This document shows positions 27,660-34,527 of a stretch of 48,392 nucleotides of DNA, in pieces. The first letter of the stretch is position 1; every line of letters begins with the position of its first letter. The notes beneath the pieces were generated by a model, which did no database searches, had not been told where the DNA came from, and was given only the letters and a program-made list of their open reading frames with translations. This stretch comes from Albibeggiatoa sp964388965 (GTDB lineage Bacteria; Pseudomonadota; Gammaproteobacteria; Beggiatoales; Beggiatoaceae): NCBI GenBank assembly GCA_964388965.1, contig CAYMCP010000017.1:1-48392 (forward strand), read 5' to 3'. A program made the position numbers and the translations under genes.

Positions 27660-28291
27660 TATTTTTTTCCTGTTATTTGTAAATTCAGCACTTCACATTC
27701 AAATAGGAATTCACACGCTTCGACGTGTCGTCTGGTATCTGCAAGCGTTTTACCCCATGTATATAAGCCATGACCTGCAATCAAATAGCTACACGTTGCT
27801 GGATTTTCATCTAAATAAGCGTGAACTTGTTGCGATAATGCAAGCATATCTTGAGTATTGGGGAAAATAGGTATAGATAATTGCGTATCATGCGTAATCG
27901 TACCAGCAAATGCTTTTAGAATTTCGTAATTTTCTAAATATAAATAATTTTGTAGCAGATAAAATTTAGATAATACAGTGGCATTGACTGAATGCGTATG
28001 CAGCACTGCGCCAATTGTCGTGTCTCGCGCATATAGCATCGTGTGTAGTAACGTTTCAGCAGAAGGCTTATTATCGGTATCGATTGCCTTACCGTCCATG
28101 TTGACTACCATGACATCATTTAGAGTTAATTCACCTTTTGAGCGTCCCGAAACGGTAATTGCGATGTGTTGTGCGTCTAAGCGGCAAGAATAATTACTGC
28201 TGGTGGCAGGTGACCAACCGTGTGCAAATAAAAATTTTCCGACTTCACAAATTTCTTTGGCTTGACTGGTGAATAAAGTTTGATCGTACAT
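27659..28291 (-). CDS. mtnB: Methylthioribulose-1-phosphate dehydratase (MtnB)
   Basis: Class II aldolase-fold, Zn-dependent dehydratase of methionine salvage that converts 5-methylthioribulose-1-phosphate to the diketo substrate of MtnC. The 210 residues match the family. Visible motifs are 'GWSPATSSNYSCRL', 'ITVSGRSKGEL', the Zn ligands in 'VLHTHSVNATVL' and the third His in 'LIAGHGLYTWG'. First gene of mtnBD, with a sigma70-like promoter just upstream. MtnA and the nucleosidase or kinase that supply the substrate are not in the window. Confidence 0.96.
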   Translation of the reverse strand: MYDQTLFTSQAKEICEVGKFLFAHGWSPATSSNYSCRLDAQHIAITVSGRSKGELTLNDVMVVNMDGKAIDTDNKPSAETLLHTMLYARDTTIGAVLHTHSVNATVLSKFYLLQNYLYLENYEILKAFAGTITHDTQLSIPIFPNTQDMLALSQQVHAYLDENPATCSYLIAGHGLYTWGKTLADTRRHVEACEFLFECEVLNLQITGKK

Positions 28292-28322
28292 GAATTATTA
28301 ATATTGTTGTCAGTTTGCAAGC

Positions 28323-28351
28323 ATTATAATTTTTTCAAGCTGTATTGACCA
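28323..28351 (-). promoter_or_regulatory. Sigma70-like promoter of mtnB
   Basis: The minus strand reads TGGTCA, a 17-bp spacer, then a perfect TATAAT, about 32 bp before the mtnB start. The -35 matches 4 of 6 consensus bases. Confidence 0.55.
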
Positions 28352-28402
28352 TAGTTGTTCTTACTTTCTTACGGAGGTAAATTTTATTGACATCGCAAAT
28401 AG

Positions 28403-28699
28403 TTAAGAGGCGTTTTCAGATTCAGCCATGCTAGCTTGTGCTAAAGTATGCGAAGCAATTGGTAGAGTTAATAATAAAAATATCACGATAAATCCTAATC
28501 GCACAAGCCAATCCCAACCCCAATTATTAGCAATGGCAATGCACATTAAACCAATTGCAAAACTATTAATTGCTAAAGTAGCCGCTTTAGTCGCCGCGTG
28601 TTGACGACTCAGTGCATCGGGTAGACGTAAAATCCCAATCGCTGCAATCATTAAAAAAATAAATGCGAATATAATTAAAATTAAACCTATGATTATCAT
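28403..28699 (-). CDS. mrpG: Mrp antiporter subunit G
   Basis: Small membrane subunit (98 residues, three hydrophobic segments) of the multisubunit monovalent cation/H+ antiporter. Diagnostic sequence includes 'AAIGILRLPDALSRQHAATKAATLA', the G-R-x-P-D-x-x-S-R-x-H-A-x-T-K pattern of MrpG/MnhG. The ATG overlaps the mrpF stop (ATGA), so the genes are translationally coupled. It is the last gene of the mrpCDEFG run. Confidence 0.93.
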   Translation of the reverse strand: MIIIGLILIIFAFIFLMIAAIGILRLPDALSRQHAATKAATLAINSFAIGLMCIAIANNWGWDWLVRLGFIVIFLLLTLPIASHTLAQASMAESENAS

Positions 28700-28998
28700 A
28701 AACTTTCTTTTCCTTTGATTTCAGAGGGTTGAATCTTAATCAAACGTGACCAAGATAAGGTTGCAACAAAACCTGTAAGACTAAGTCCAATTGCAACATC
28801 TAGGTAAACAGTCGCCGATTGGATACCAACAGCCGCACTTAATCCGGCTGCCATTAAACAGGCAAATAGCGCAACTGCAAATAATATATCTAAGCCTATC
28901 ACGCGGTCTGTATATGTCGGACCAACGAGGAGACGGTAGAAGCCCGCTACAATCGGAATGCTAAGTAATAAAGTAGTTAAAATTAATATTGCTATCAT
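28696..28998 (-). CDS. mrpF: Mrp antiporter subunit F
   Basis: Membrane subunit of 100 residues with three hydrophobic segments. 'YRLLVGPTYTDRVIGLDILFAVA' is the MrpF/MnhF signature (R-x-x-x-G-P-x-x-x-D-R-V-x-x-x-D). The start is placed at the ATG at 28998, which shares one base with the mrpE stop (TGATG); a TTG one codon upstream is also possible. It overlaps mrpG at its 3' end. Confidence 0.92.
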   Translation of the reverse strand: MIAILILTTLLLSIPIVAGFYRLLVGPTYTDRVIGLDILFAVALFACLMAAGLSAAVGIQSATVYLDVAIGLSLTGFVATLSWSRLIKIQPSEIKGKESL

Positions 28999-29327
28999 CA
29001 ATTATGTCCACTAAGTGCATGTAAAGGTGTGATAAAGTCATGTTGAATATTGTGTAATATGGTTTCACGTTTAGAAAAATCGAGCAAATGTAATAGTAAT
29101 TCGCCGCGCTCTAAATCAATTTCAATCACAGTTGTGCCCGGCGTTAAGGTTATAAATGCACTAAGCAGGCTGATAAGATAAGGATTAAGTTGACCGTAAC
29201 TTACGCGAATTAAACCACCTGCCTTGCAAGGGTGACTTAGAATAATATGCGCTGTGCCTAATCCAGACCACACCGCATCTTTGATAAAACTCATTATAAG
29301 TTTAAAAATTATCATTATTTTTTTCAT
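28998..29327 (-). CDS. mrpE: Mrp antiporter subunit E, N-terminally short
   Basis: MrpE-like protein of 109 residues from the ATG at 29327, which has AGGAG at the right distance (an upstream in-frame ATG at 29375 lacks one). It matches the C-terminal two-thirds of MrpE, including the conserved 'AFITLTPGTTVIEID' and 'LLHLLDF'. MrpE proteins usually have about 155-165 residues, so the N-terminal hydrophobic hairpin seems to be missing, exactly on the side where a transposase remnant lies. Truncation by the insertion is the simplest reading; a naturally short MrpE is the alternative. It overlaps mrpF by one base. Confidence 0.82.
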   Translation of the reverse strand: MKKIMIIFKLIMSFIKDAVWSGLGTAHIILSHPCKAGGLIRVSYGQLNPYLISLLSAFITLTPGTTVIEIDLERGELLLHLLDFSKRETILHNIQHDFITPLHALSGHN

Positions 29328-29439
29328 CGTTTGTACTCCTGTACGTCTCTGGAAAATTGGGAAAATTTGATTCATTCAGCAACGCATTTCTTTCGATATT
29401 TATCATTAATAATACCAAACTTTTGATGATATTGCTGAA

Positions 29440-29985
29440 TAATAACTCACGTTACGCACTCAACAGTATTTTGCAGTTCTCTTAATGTCTCAAATGCTTG
29501 CTGAATAGCTCTAATATGGAGCTTATATTTGAGAGCAAAATGGTTAAGTTTGGTTTTGATTTTAAGTTGCTCGAGTTTGATGTAAGCGTACAGAGAGGCA
29601 AAAAAGTGATTGGTTTGCGTGGTAAGCGTTTTAGTTGGTGACTTTCCTAAGGAAACATTTTGTTTCAATGACTTATGATAGCATTCCACATTCCACCGTT
29701 TTTTGTAGATTGTGGTGCTACGATCATACGAGAGGTCGGTGTCACTGCTGACAAGATAAGTAATACCCGTTGAGTCGTCTCCGTTTGTGAAGAGCTGTTT
29801 GGTTAAAGAGAGTGGAAAATCTACGCCTTCGAGCCAGATTTTCCGTGTCATTCCAGATTCTATAGGCAGTGTGTCGATTTTGCTGTAAGGAAATTTAGAT
29901 AGTTTACGGCATAACATAGGATTTATTGAGTTGCAGCAAAAAATCTTTAAAGTATCAAAAGTTAGTAGTATGTACATTCAAATAG
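29440..29985 (-). mobile_element. Remnant of an IS4-type insertion sequence
   Basis: IS-derived segment between mrpD and mrpE. It carries only the C-terminal part of a DDE transposase, and the likely downstream end reads aactcacgttacgca near 29445-29459. The upstream end is not clear: the mrpD frame runs into it and takes its last codons and stop from it. Edges are approximate, and I found no convincing matching terminal repeat or target duplication. Confidence 0.6.
29447..29977 (-). pseudogene. Transposase fragment, IS4 family (C-terminal half)
   Basis: Residual reading frame of 176 codons. It holds the IS4-family signature Y-(2)-R-(3)-E-(6)-K as YKKRWNVECYHKSLK, a probable second catalytic Asp in 'LVSSDTDL', and the family's downstream 'TTQTNHFFASLYAYIKLEQLK'. 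The N-terminal half with the first catalytic Asp is absent. The apparent first residues overlap the 3' end of mrpD in another frame and are unlikely to be translated. It cannot encode an active transposase. Confidence 0.85.
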
Positions 29986-31364
29986 GCAATAAATGGTTCT
30001 GGATAAAGTCCCATCACTAAAATAGCCAACGAAAGCAATAATATTGCTACATAAGCTGTTTTTGCTAATGGTAGCAAGCTTACTGTCGCATCGGGATGCT
30101 GTTTCCAAAATCCTTCTAACCAAATTTTAGTCATAGAATATAACGTTAATAAACCGGTCAATAATGCTACGCCTCCCCAAATAAATTGCTCTTGCTGAAA
30201 ACTTTCGCTGACAAGCAAATATTTCCCCCAAAATCCACTTGTGCCGGGTACGCCAACTAGTGAAAACGCATTAAGTAAAAATAATATTGATAACCACGTA
30301 TAAGCGGGATAAAGACCGCCAATACGACGTAAATCATAATGTCCTGCTCCAGCGTACATTAAACCTGCAATTAATAATAAATTAGCTTTAACTAATATGT
30401 TGTGAAATAAGAAAAAACCTGTTGCTGTCGCCGCGCCTAATGCTATACCGAGTAATAAATAACCAATTTGACTAACAATGTGGAAGGCTAAAATACGGCG
30501 CACGTCCCAATGATAAGCCGCGCCCAATACTCCACTTAACATGGTAATCACTGCCAATCCGCCTAGTGCATTTAGCATAAAATCGGTATCAAATACTTGT
30601 CCACTCAATCGTAATAATACATAAACTGTAATTTTGGTTAGCAAACCGCCTACTAGTGCTAATAAGGGTGCAGGTAGGGTGTGATAGGCGGCAGGCAACC
30701 ATGCGAACAAGGGAAATGCACCTGCTTTAAGTAATAATGCAATCATTAATAATCCAACATATAAAGATATTGTATCATTAATATTTGTTGTGTGAGTGAC
30801 TTGTTGTAATGCAGTAAAGTTAAGATGCCCAGTCGCGCCATAAATTAATCCAACTGCACTTAGCATTAATAGCGTGCCTAACATATTCAAGACGAAATAT
30901 TTAAATGCAGCGTCGAGATGTTGGACTTTACCGCCTAAGACGAATAAGCCTAGTAGTGCCATAAGCAATAATTCAAACCACACGTATAAATTAAATAAAT
31001 CTGCTGCAAAGGCAATCGCAATACAAGCCGCTATTAAACCATGTTGTAATGGATACCAATTGATAGGCATATCGGCTGTATCATCGTGTAATTGATAAAG
31101 TAATACTGCAAGATAAACAATTGCAATACAAACAACTAGTGCAGCACTTAATCCATCGGCTTTCATTTCAATCGCATACGGTAAAGCCCACGCTCCAAAT
31201 GCAATGGATTGTGTGCCCTCATTAATAACTTGATAAAGTAAGCCACTCGCCGCTAGTAATAGCAGAATACCACTACTAAGATTAATGAGTTGTAAACTGC
31301 GTCCACGCGCTACCATCGTAAGTAATAAACTAAGCCATGGAAGTAAAAAAATACTTAATAGCAT
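29955..31364 (-). CDS. mrpD: Mrp antiporter subunit D, C-terminus altered
   Basis: Large NuoL/M/N-like proton-translocating subunit of 469 residues with about 13-14 membrane segments. Key elements are present: the Glu in 'LYVWFELLLMALLG', the Lys in 'ALLLKAGAFPLFAWLP' and 'GGLLTKITVYVLLR'. The protein ends '...MGLYPEPFIAYLNVHTTNF'. Family members usually continue some 20-30 residues after 'PEP', and the last codons appear to come from the adjacent IS remnant. Whether the shortened tail still works is unknown. Its ATG shares a base with the mrpC stop (TAATG), after a good GGAGGA. Confidence 0.9.
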   Translation of the reverse strand: MLLSIFLLPWLSLLLTMVARGRSLQLINLSSGILLLLAASGLLYQVINEGTQSIAFGAWALPYAIEMKADGLSAALVVCIAIVYLAVLLYQLHDDTADMPINWYPLQHGLIAACIAIAFAADLFNLYVWFELLLMALLGLFVLGGKVQHLDAAFKYFVLNMLGTLLMLSAVGLIYGATGHLNFTALQQVTHTTNINDTISLYVGLLMIALLLKAGAFPLFAWLPAAYHTLPAPLLALVGGLLTKITVYVLLRLSGQVFDTDFMLNALGGLAVITMLSGVLGAAYHWDVRRILAFHIVSQIGYLLLGIALGAATATGFFLFHNILVKANLLLIAGLMYAGAGHYDLRRIGGLYPAYTWLSILFLLNAFSLVGVPGTSGFWGKYLLVSESFQQEQFIWGGVALLTGLLTLYSMTKIWLEGFWKQHPDATVSLLPLAKTAYVAILLLSLAILVMGLYPEPFIAYLNVHTTNF

Positions 31365-31762
31365 TATTTATCCTCCAAAATGAGTGGTTTATCAGTTGTT
31401 AAATTATCTTTTGATAGCGGTTCGCTGGCGCAATGCTGTGCAACGTCGGCATGTTGATGATAACGGCTAATTTGTGCTGCAAGCAATAATGCAAAACATA
31501 GCAGTGCAAAACCAATCACAATAGCGGTTAATACGAGTGCTTGAGGTAAAGGATTAGTAAAATCGGCGGCGAGTGTGGTTGCATTATCAGGTATAACGGG
31601 CGGAATGAGACTGCCCGGACGACCACTAATAAAAACGATTAAATTGACCATGCTGCCCAATATGGCAATACCAACAACGATGCGAAATACATCGCGCGAA
31701 AGTAGCAGCCATACGCCCATGCTGACGGTTAGACTAATAGCGAAAATTAAAATTAGATTCAT
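31364..31762 (-). CDS. mrpC: Mrp antiporter subunit C
   Basis: NuoK-like membrane subunit of 132 residues, three hydrophobic segments and a hydrophilic tail. 'RIVVGIAILGSMVNLIVFISG' and 'DPLPQALVLTAIVIGFA'-like sequence (here with NPLPQALVLTAIVIGFA) identify MrpC/MnhC. It is the first mrp gene here. The gene upstream is ychF (113-bp gap), so the mrpA and mrpB genes that normally precede mrpC are absent from this locus. Confidence 0.93.
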   Translation of the reverse strand: MNLILIFAISLTVSMGVWLLLSRDVFRIVVGIAILGSMVNLIVFISGRPGSLIPPVIPDNATTLAADFTNPLPQALVLTAIVIGFALLCFALLLAAQISRYHQHADVAQHCASEPLSKDNLTTDKPLILEDK

Positions 31763-31875
31763 ATTCTTTCTACAAGTTAAAAATTTAAATGCTGAGTTGT
31801 CATCATGTCCCAGCGAAAATGATTAGTAAGGACGATTTGTGTCTTGATAGCAAGTTATTGAAAGTAATTAAATTT

Positions 31876-32967
31876 TTACACATTAAATCTAAAGTGCATA
31901 ACATCACCATCTTGGACGATGTAATCTTTTCCTTCTAATCGCCATTTACCTGCTTCTTTCGCACCCTGCTCACCATTGTGAGCGATAAAGTCATCATAAC
32001 TCATCACTTCTGCACGAATAAAACCACGTTCAAAATCAGTGTGAATAACAGCCGCTGCTTGTGGTGCTGTCGCGCCGATTCTGACTGTCCAAGCACGCAC
32101 TTCTTTTTCACCAGCAGTAAAGTAGGTTTGTAATCCAAGTAGACGGTAGCCCGCTTCAATTACCCGATTTAATCCGGGTTCTTCCATACCCATTTCCCGT
32201 AAAAATTCAATTTGTTCCTCTGTGTCTAAACCGACTAATTCAGCTTCAGTTGCGGCGCAAACGGGCACAATTGCTGCGTTTTCATTCATTGCTAGTTGTT
32301 TTACCCGCTCAAGATAAGGATTATTTTCAAAACCATCTTCATTCACATTAGCAATGTATAAAGTGGGTTTGATCGTGAGTAAATGCAACTCTGCCAGTTG
32401 TGATAATTCCTCTTCACACAATGCCATTGAGCGTACAGGTTGCGTTTCATTTAAATGTGCTGATACGCTTTCAAATAAGGTTTTTTTTGCAATTGCTTCC
32501 TTATTACCACTTTTAGTTTGTTTACTTATGCGTTGTACGGCACGTTCAACCGTGTCTAAATCGGATAAACAAAGCTCTGTATTAATAATTTCAATATCTG
32601 TCAATGGGTCAACTTTACCTGCAACGTGAATCACATCATCATTATCAAAACAGCGTACAACATGCGCAATAGCTTGGGTTTCGCGGATATTGGCTAAAAA
32701 TTGATTGCCCAAACCTTCACCTTTAGACGCACCTGCAACTAAACCTGCAATATCAACAAATTCCATTGTAGTCGCAATTTTTTTCTGTGGTTTAACAATC
32801 GCGCTTAGGGCATCTAAGCGTTTATCTGGCATCGCAACCACGCCAACATTAGGGTCAATCGTACAAAAGGGATAATTTTCTGCTTGAATGTTTGCTTTGG
32901 TCAGTGCGTTGAATAAGGTGGATTTGCCTACATTAGGTAAACCAACAATGCCACATTTAAAACCCAT
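31876..32967 (-). CDS. ychF: Obg-family ATPase YchF (OLA1)
   Basis: Universally conserved ribosome-associated P-loop NTPase of 363 residues that prefers ATP over GTP; it is implicated in translation control and the oxidative stress response. G1 is GLPNVGKSTLFNAL (near 8-21), G3 is 'DIAGLVAG', and the altered G4-type segment is 'LYIANVNE'. The C-terminal TGS domain starts around 'GLQTYFTAGEKEVRAWT' and ends 'DGDVMHFRFNV'. Length and motifs are standard. Often pth precedes ychF; here the divergent rseC gene does. Confidence 0.97.
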   Translation of the reverse strand: MGFKCGIVGLPNVGKSTLFNALTKANIQAENYPFCTIDPNVGVVAMPDKRLDALSAIVKPQKKIATTMEFVDIAGLVAGASKGEGLGNQFLANIRETQAIAHVVRCFDNDDVIHVAGKVDPLTDIEIINTELCLSDLDTVERAVQRISKQTKSGNKEAIAKKTLFESVSAHLNETQPVRSMALCEEELSQLAELHLLTIKPTLYIANVNEDGFENNPYLERVKQLAMNENAAIVPVCAATEAELVGLDTEEQIEFLREMGMEEPGLNRVIEAGYRLLGLQTYFTAGEKEVRAWTVRIGATAPQAAAVIHTDFERGFIRAEVMSYDDFIAHNGEQGAKEAGKWRLEGKDYIVQDGDVMHFRFNV

Positions 32968-33089
32968 AATTTTCTCTCAACGATTCAGTTAAGCTGATAT
33001 TATCGTGTAATCACAGGTATTTTTCAAAAGCTTATTTTTGATAATGACTACTTATCGGATTGATCACTAAAAATGAAAGGAGATTTGTC

Positions 33090-33551
33090 ATGTTAGAAGA
33101 ATTAGGCACAGTTGTCGAGGCGACAGAGCAATACGTTTGGGTACAAACGCAACGTAAAACGAGTTGTGGTCATTGTGAATCAAAAAGTAGTTGTGGCACA
33201 GCGAGTTTAGCGCAGGTTTTGGGGCAGAAATATACTGAAATTCGTGTAGAAAATAGCCTTGCTGCAAAAAAAGGGGATATGGTTATTATTGGATTAGCAG
33301 AACGAGCTCTAGTTACTACGTCGCTAGCAGCTTATTTAATGCCACTTATCATGCTATTTTTTACCGCAGTAACTTACGAATCATTGGCATCAACGCTAGG
33401 TTTGCCAACAGCGGAATTTTTTACGGTTATTGCGGGATTTGTAGGTTTAGGATTGGGCTTAATATTGGTTAAATACGTTGTACGCTACTTGCTGCAATAC
33501 GCACAATATCAGCCTGTGTTGTTGCGTATTCAAACCAATTTTACGAGATGA
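33090..33551 (+). CDS. rseC: RseC/MucC-like SoxR-reducing system protein
   Basis: Inner-membrane protein of 153 residues. An N-terminal cytoplasmic domain has a Cys cluster, C26-x2-C29-x5-C35 (SCGHCESKSSC), followed by two hydrophobic segments (about 75-95 and 105-125). The start at 33090 is chosen because AAGGAGA lies 7 nt upstream; an earlier alternative start 10 codons upstream has no such signal. RseC is known to modulate RseA/sigmaE signalling and to take part in reducing SoxR together with the Rsx/Rnf complex. rnfB lies about 6 kb away in this window, not adjacent. The usual rpoE-rseAB context is absent. Confidence 0.88.
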   Translation: MLEELGTVVEATEQYVWVQTQRKTSCGHCESKSSCGTASLAQVLGQKYTEIRVENSLAAKKGDMVIIGLAERALVTTSLAAYLMPLIMLFFTAVTYESLASTLGLPTAEFFTVIAGFVGLGLGLILVKYVVRYLLQYAQYQPVLLRIQTNFTR

Positions 33552-33586
33552 GTTTAGCAATTTTTATTTTGAACCTTATGGTTGTA

Positions 33587-33706
33587 GGACGCTGGTGCGT
33601 CCAGTTGGGTGACAACGCAGTGCACCGTCACAAGGACAAATCTCGTCACAAGGACAAATCTCATTCTATGCACTGCGTAGAATGCGCCACTGACGCACCT
33701 GCGTCA
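33587..33706. repeat. Cluster of hairpins and an 18-bp tandem repeat before ccmD
   Basis: Three structures lie together: hairpin GGACGC-tggt-GCGTCC (33587-33602); two perfect copies of GTCACAAGGACAAATCTC (33627-33644 and 33645-33662), held in the loop of a 10-bp inverted repeat ACGCAGTGCA/TGCACTGCGT (33615-33624 with 33669-33678); and hairpin TGACGCA-cc-TGCGTCA (33691-33706). A fourth possible stem, CATTCTA/TAGAATG (33662-33668 with 33678-33684), would exclude the 10-bp stem. A 60-codon frame across it looks spurious. Confidence 0.8.
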
Positions 33707-33780
33707 CGCAAGCAAAAGGAAAATTTATGAATTTAAATTAAAAATTGCGAGTAAGATATTACTGCCAATCGTAAAGAATT

Positions 33781-33789
33781 TGTTATAAT
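33781..33789 (+). promoter_or_regulatory. Extended -10 promoter element of ccmDEF
   Basis: TGTTATAAT fits the extended -10 form (TG-n-TATAAT), 35 bp before the ccmD ATG. No good -35 is seen at 17 bp, as expected for extended -10 promoters. It supports transcription of ccmDEF separate from any distant ccmABC. Confidence 0.5.
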
Positions 33790-33823
33790 CCCAACTCTAG
33801 CCCCCGAATATTGAGGAAAAACC

Positions 33824-34006
33824 ATGACTTCATGGCAAGAATTTTTTAATATGGGTGGTTATGGCTTTTATGTTTGGTCAAGTTATGGTATTGCTTTCAT
33901 CGTTTTACTCATAAATGTCATAAACCCTATATTATGTGAGCGTAATTTATTAAAAACACTCGCGCGAAAACTACGGAGAGAACAACATCATGACACCCAA
34001 GCGTAA
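33824..34006 (+). CDS. ccmD: Heme exporter protein CcmD
   Basis: Small single-span inner-membrane protein (60 residues) of the type I cytochrome c maturation system; it helps release holo-CcmE from the CcmABC complex. 'FFNMGGYGFYVWSSYGIAFIVLLINV' matches the CcmD core (M-G-G-Y-x-x-Y-V-W-x-x-Y), followed by a basic tail. GAGG precedes the ATG. It overlaps ccmE by 17 bp. The ccmABC genes that usually precede it are not here. Confidence 0.92.
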   Translation: MTSWQEFFNMGGYGFYVWSSYGIAFIVLLINVINPILCERNLLKTLARKLRREQHHDTQA

Positions 34007-34427
34007 ACAAAGATTAGCAGTCGTTTTTTTAATTTTATTGGGCGTAGGTGCTGCAACGAGCCTTGCGTTGACTGCGTTTCAAGAAAATATGTTGTATTTT
34101 TATGACCCAACTCAAATTTTAGCGGGTGAAGCTCCAAAAGGTAAAAAAATCCGTGTAGGTGGCATGGTCGCAGAAGGTAGTGTTAAACGCGCTACGGATA
34201 GCTTAAAAATTGAATTTGATGTAACTGATTATCAAAATATTATTACTGTGCAGTACGAAGGTATATTGCCAGATTTATTCCGCGAAGGACAAGGCATTGT
34301 TGCGATTGGAAAAATGCAAGACAATGGACAATTTGTCGCGTCTGAGATTTTGGCAAAACACGATGAAAATTACATGCCGCCAGAAGTTGCACGCTCACTG
34401 AAAGCGCCTAAATCTGCTACAGAATAA
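33990..34427 (+). CDS. ccmE: Cytochrome c maturation heme chaperone CcmE
   Basis: Periplasmic heme chaperone anchored by one N-terminal membrane helix (about 9-29), 145 residues. It carries heme covalently between CcmC and CcmF. The heme-binding motif H-D-E-N-Y is intact, with His124 and Tyr128 in LAKHDENYMPPEV. The OB-fold body 'GKKIRVGGMVAEGSV...F.VTD' is standard. The start overlaps ccmD, and ACGGAGAG lies within the ccmD 3' end as ribosome binding site. Confidence 0.97.
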   Translation: MTPKRKQRLAVVFLILLGVGAATSLALTAFQENMLYFYDPTQILAGEAPKGKKIRVGGMVAEGSVKRATDSLKIEFDVTDYQNIITVQYEGILPDLFREGQGIVAIGKMQDNGQFVASEILAKHDENYMPPEVARSLKAPKSATE

Positions 34428-34443
34428 CGTCCTTAAAATAGGC

Positions 34444-34479
34444 AAAGCAAATAAAGCAAATAAAGCAAATAAAGCAAAT
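34444..34479 (+). repeat. Four perfect 9-bp tandem repeats between ccmE and ccmF
   Basis: AAAGCAAAT occurs four times head to tail (34444-34452, 34453-34461, 34462-34470, 34471-34479) in the 100-bp gap between ccmE and ccmF. The unit is divisible by three but lies outside any coding frame. It may be prone to copy-number change. Confidence 0.95.
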
Positions 34480-34527
34480 TTTGCATTCCTACGTTGCTAA
34501 CCATTAATTGTTAAATTGAACATACTC

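Noticed and set aside
29447..29977. Active insertion sequence
   Set aside because: Only the C-terminal half of the transposase remains and matching terminal repeats are not found.
33627..33662. CRISPR-like repeats
   Set aside because: Only two adjoining copies with no spacers and no cas genes nearby.
33548..33730. 60-codon frame overlapping the end of rseC
   Set aside because: It reads through the tandem repeat and hairpins, and its repeated HKDKS peptide is a by-product of the 18-bp DNA repeat.
34516..34527. Upstream TTG start for ccmF
   Set aside because: The ATG four codons downstream gives the usual CcmF N-terminus, and no ribosome binding site favours the TTG.
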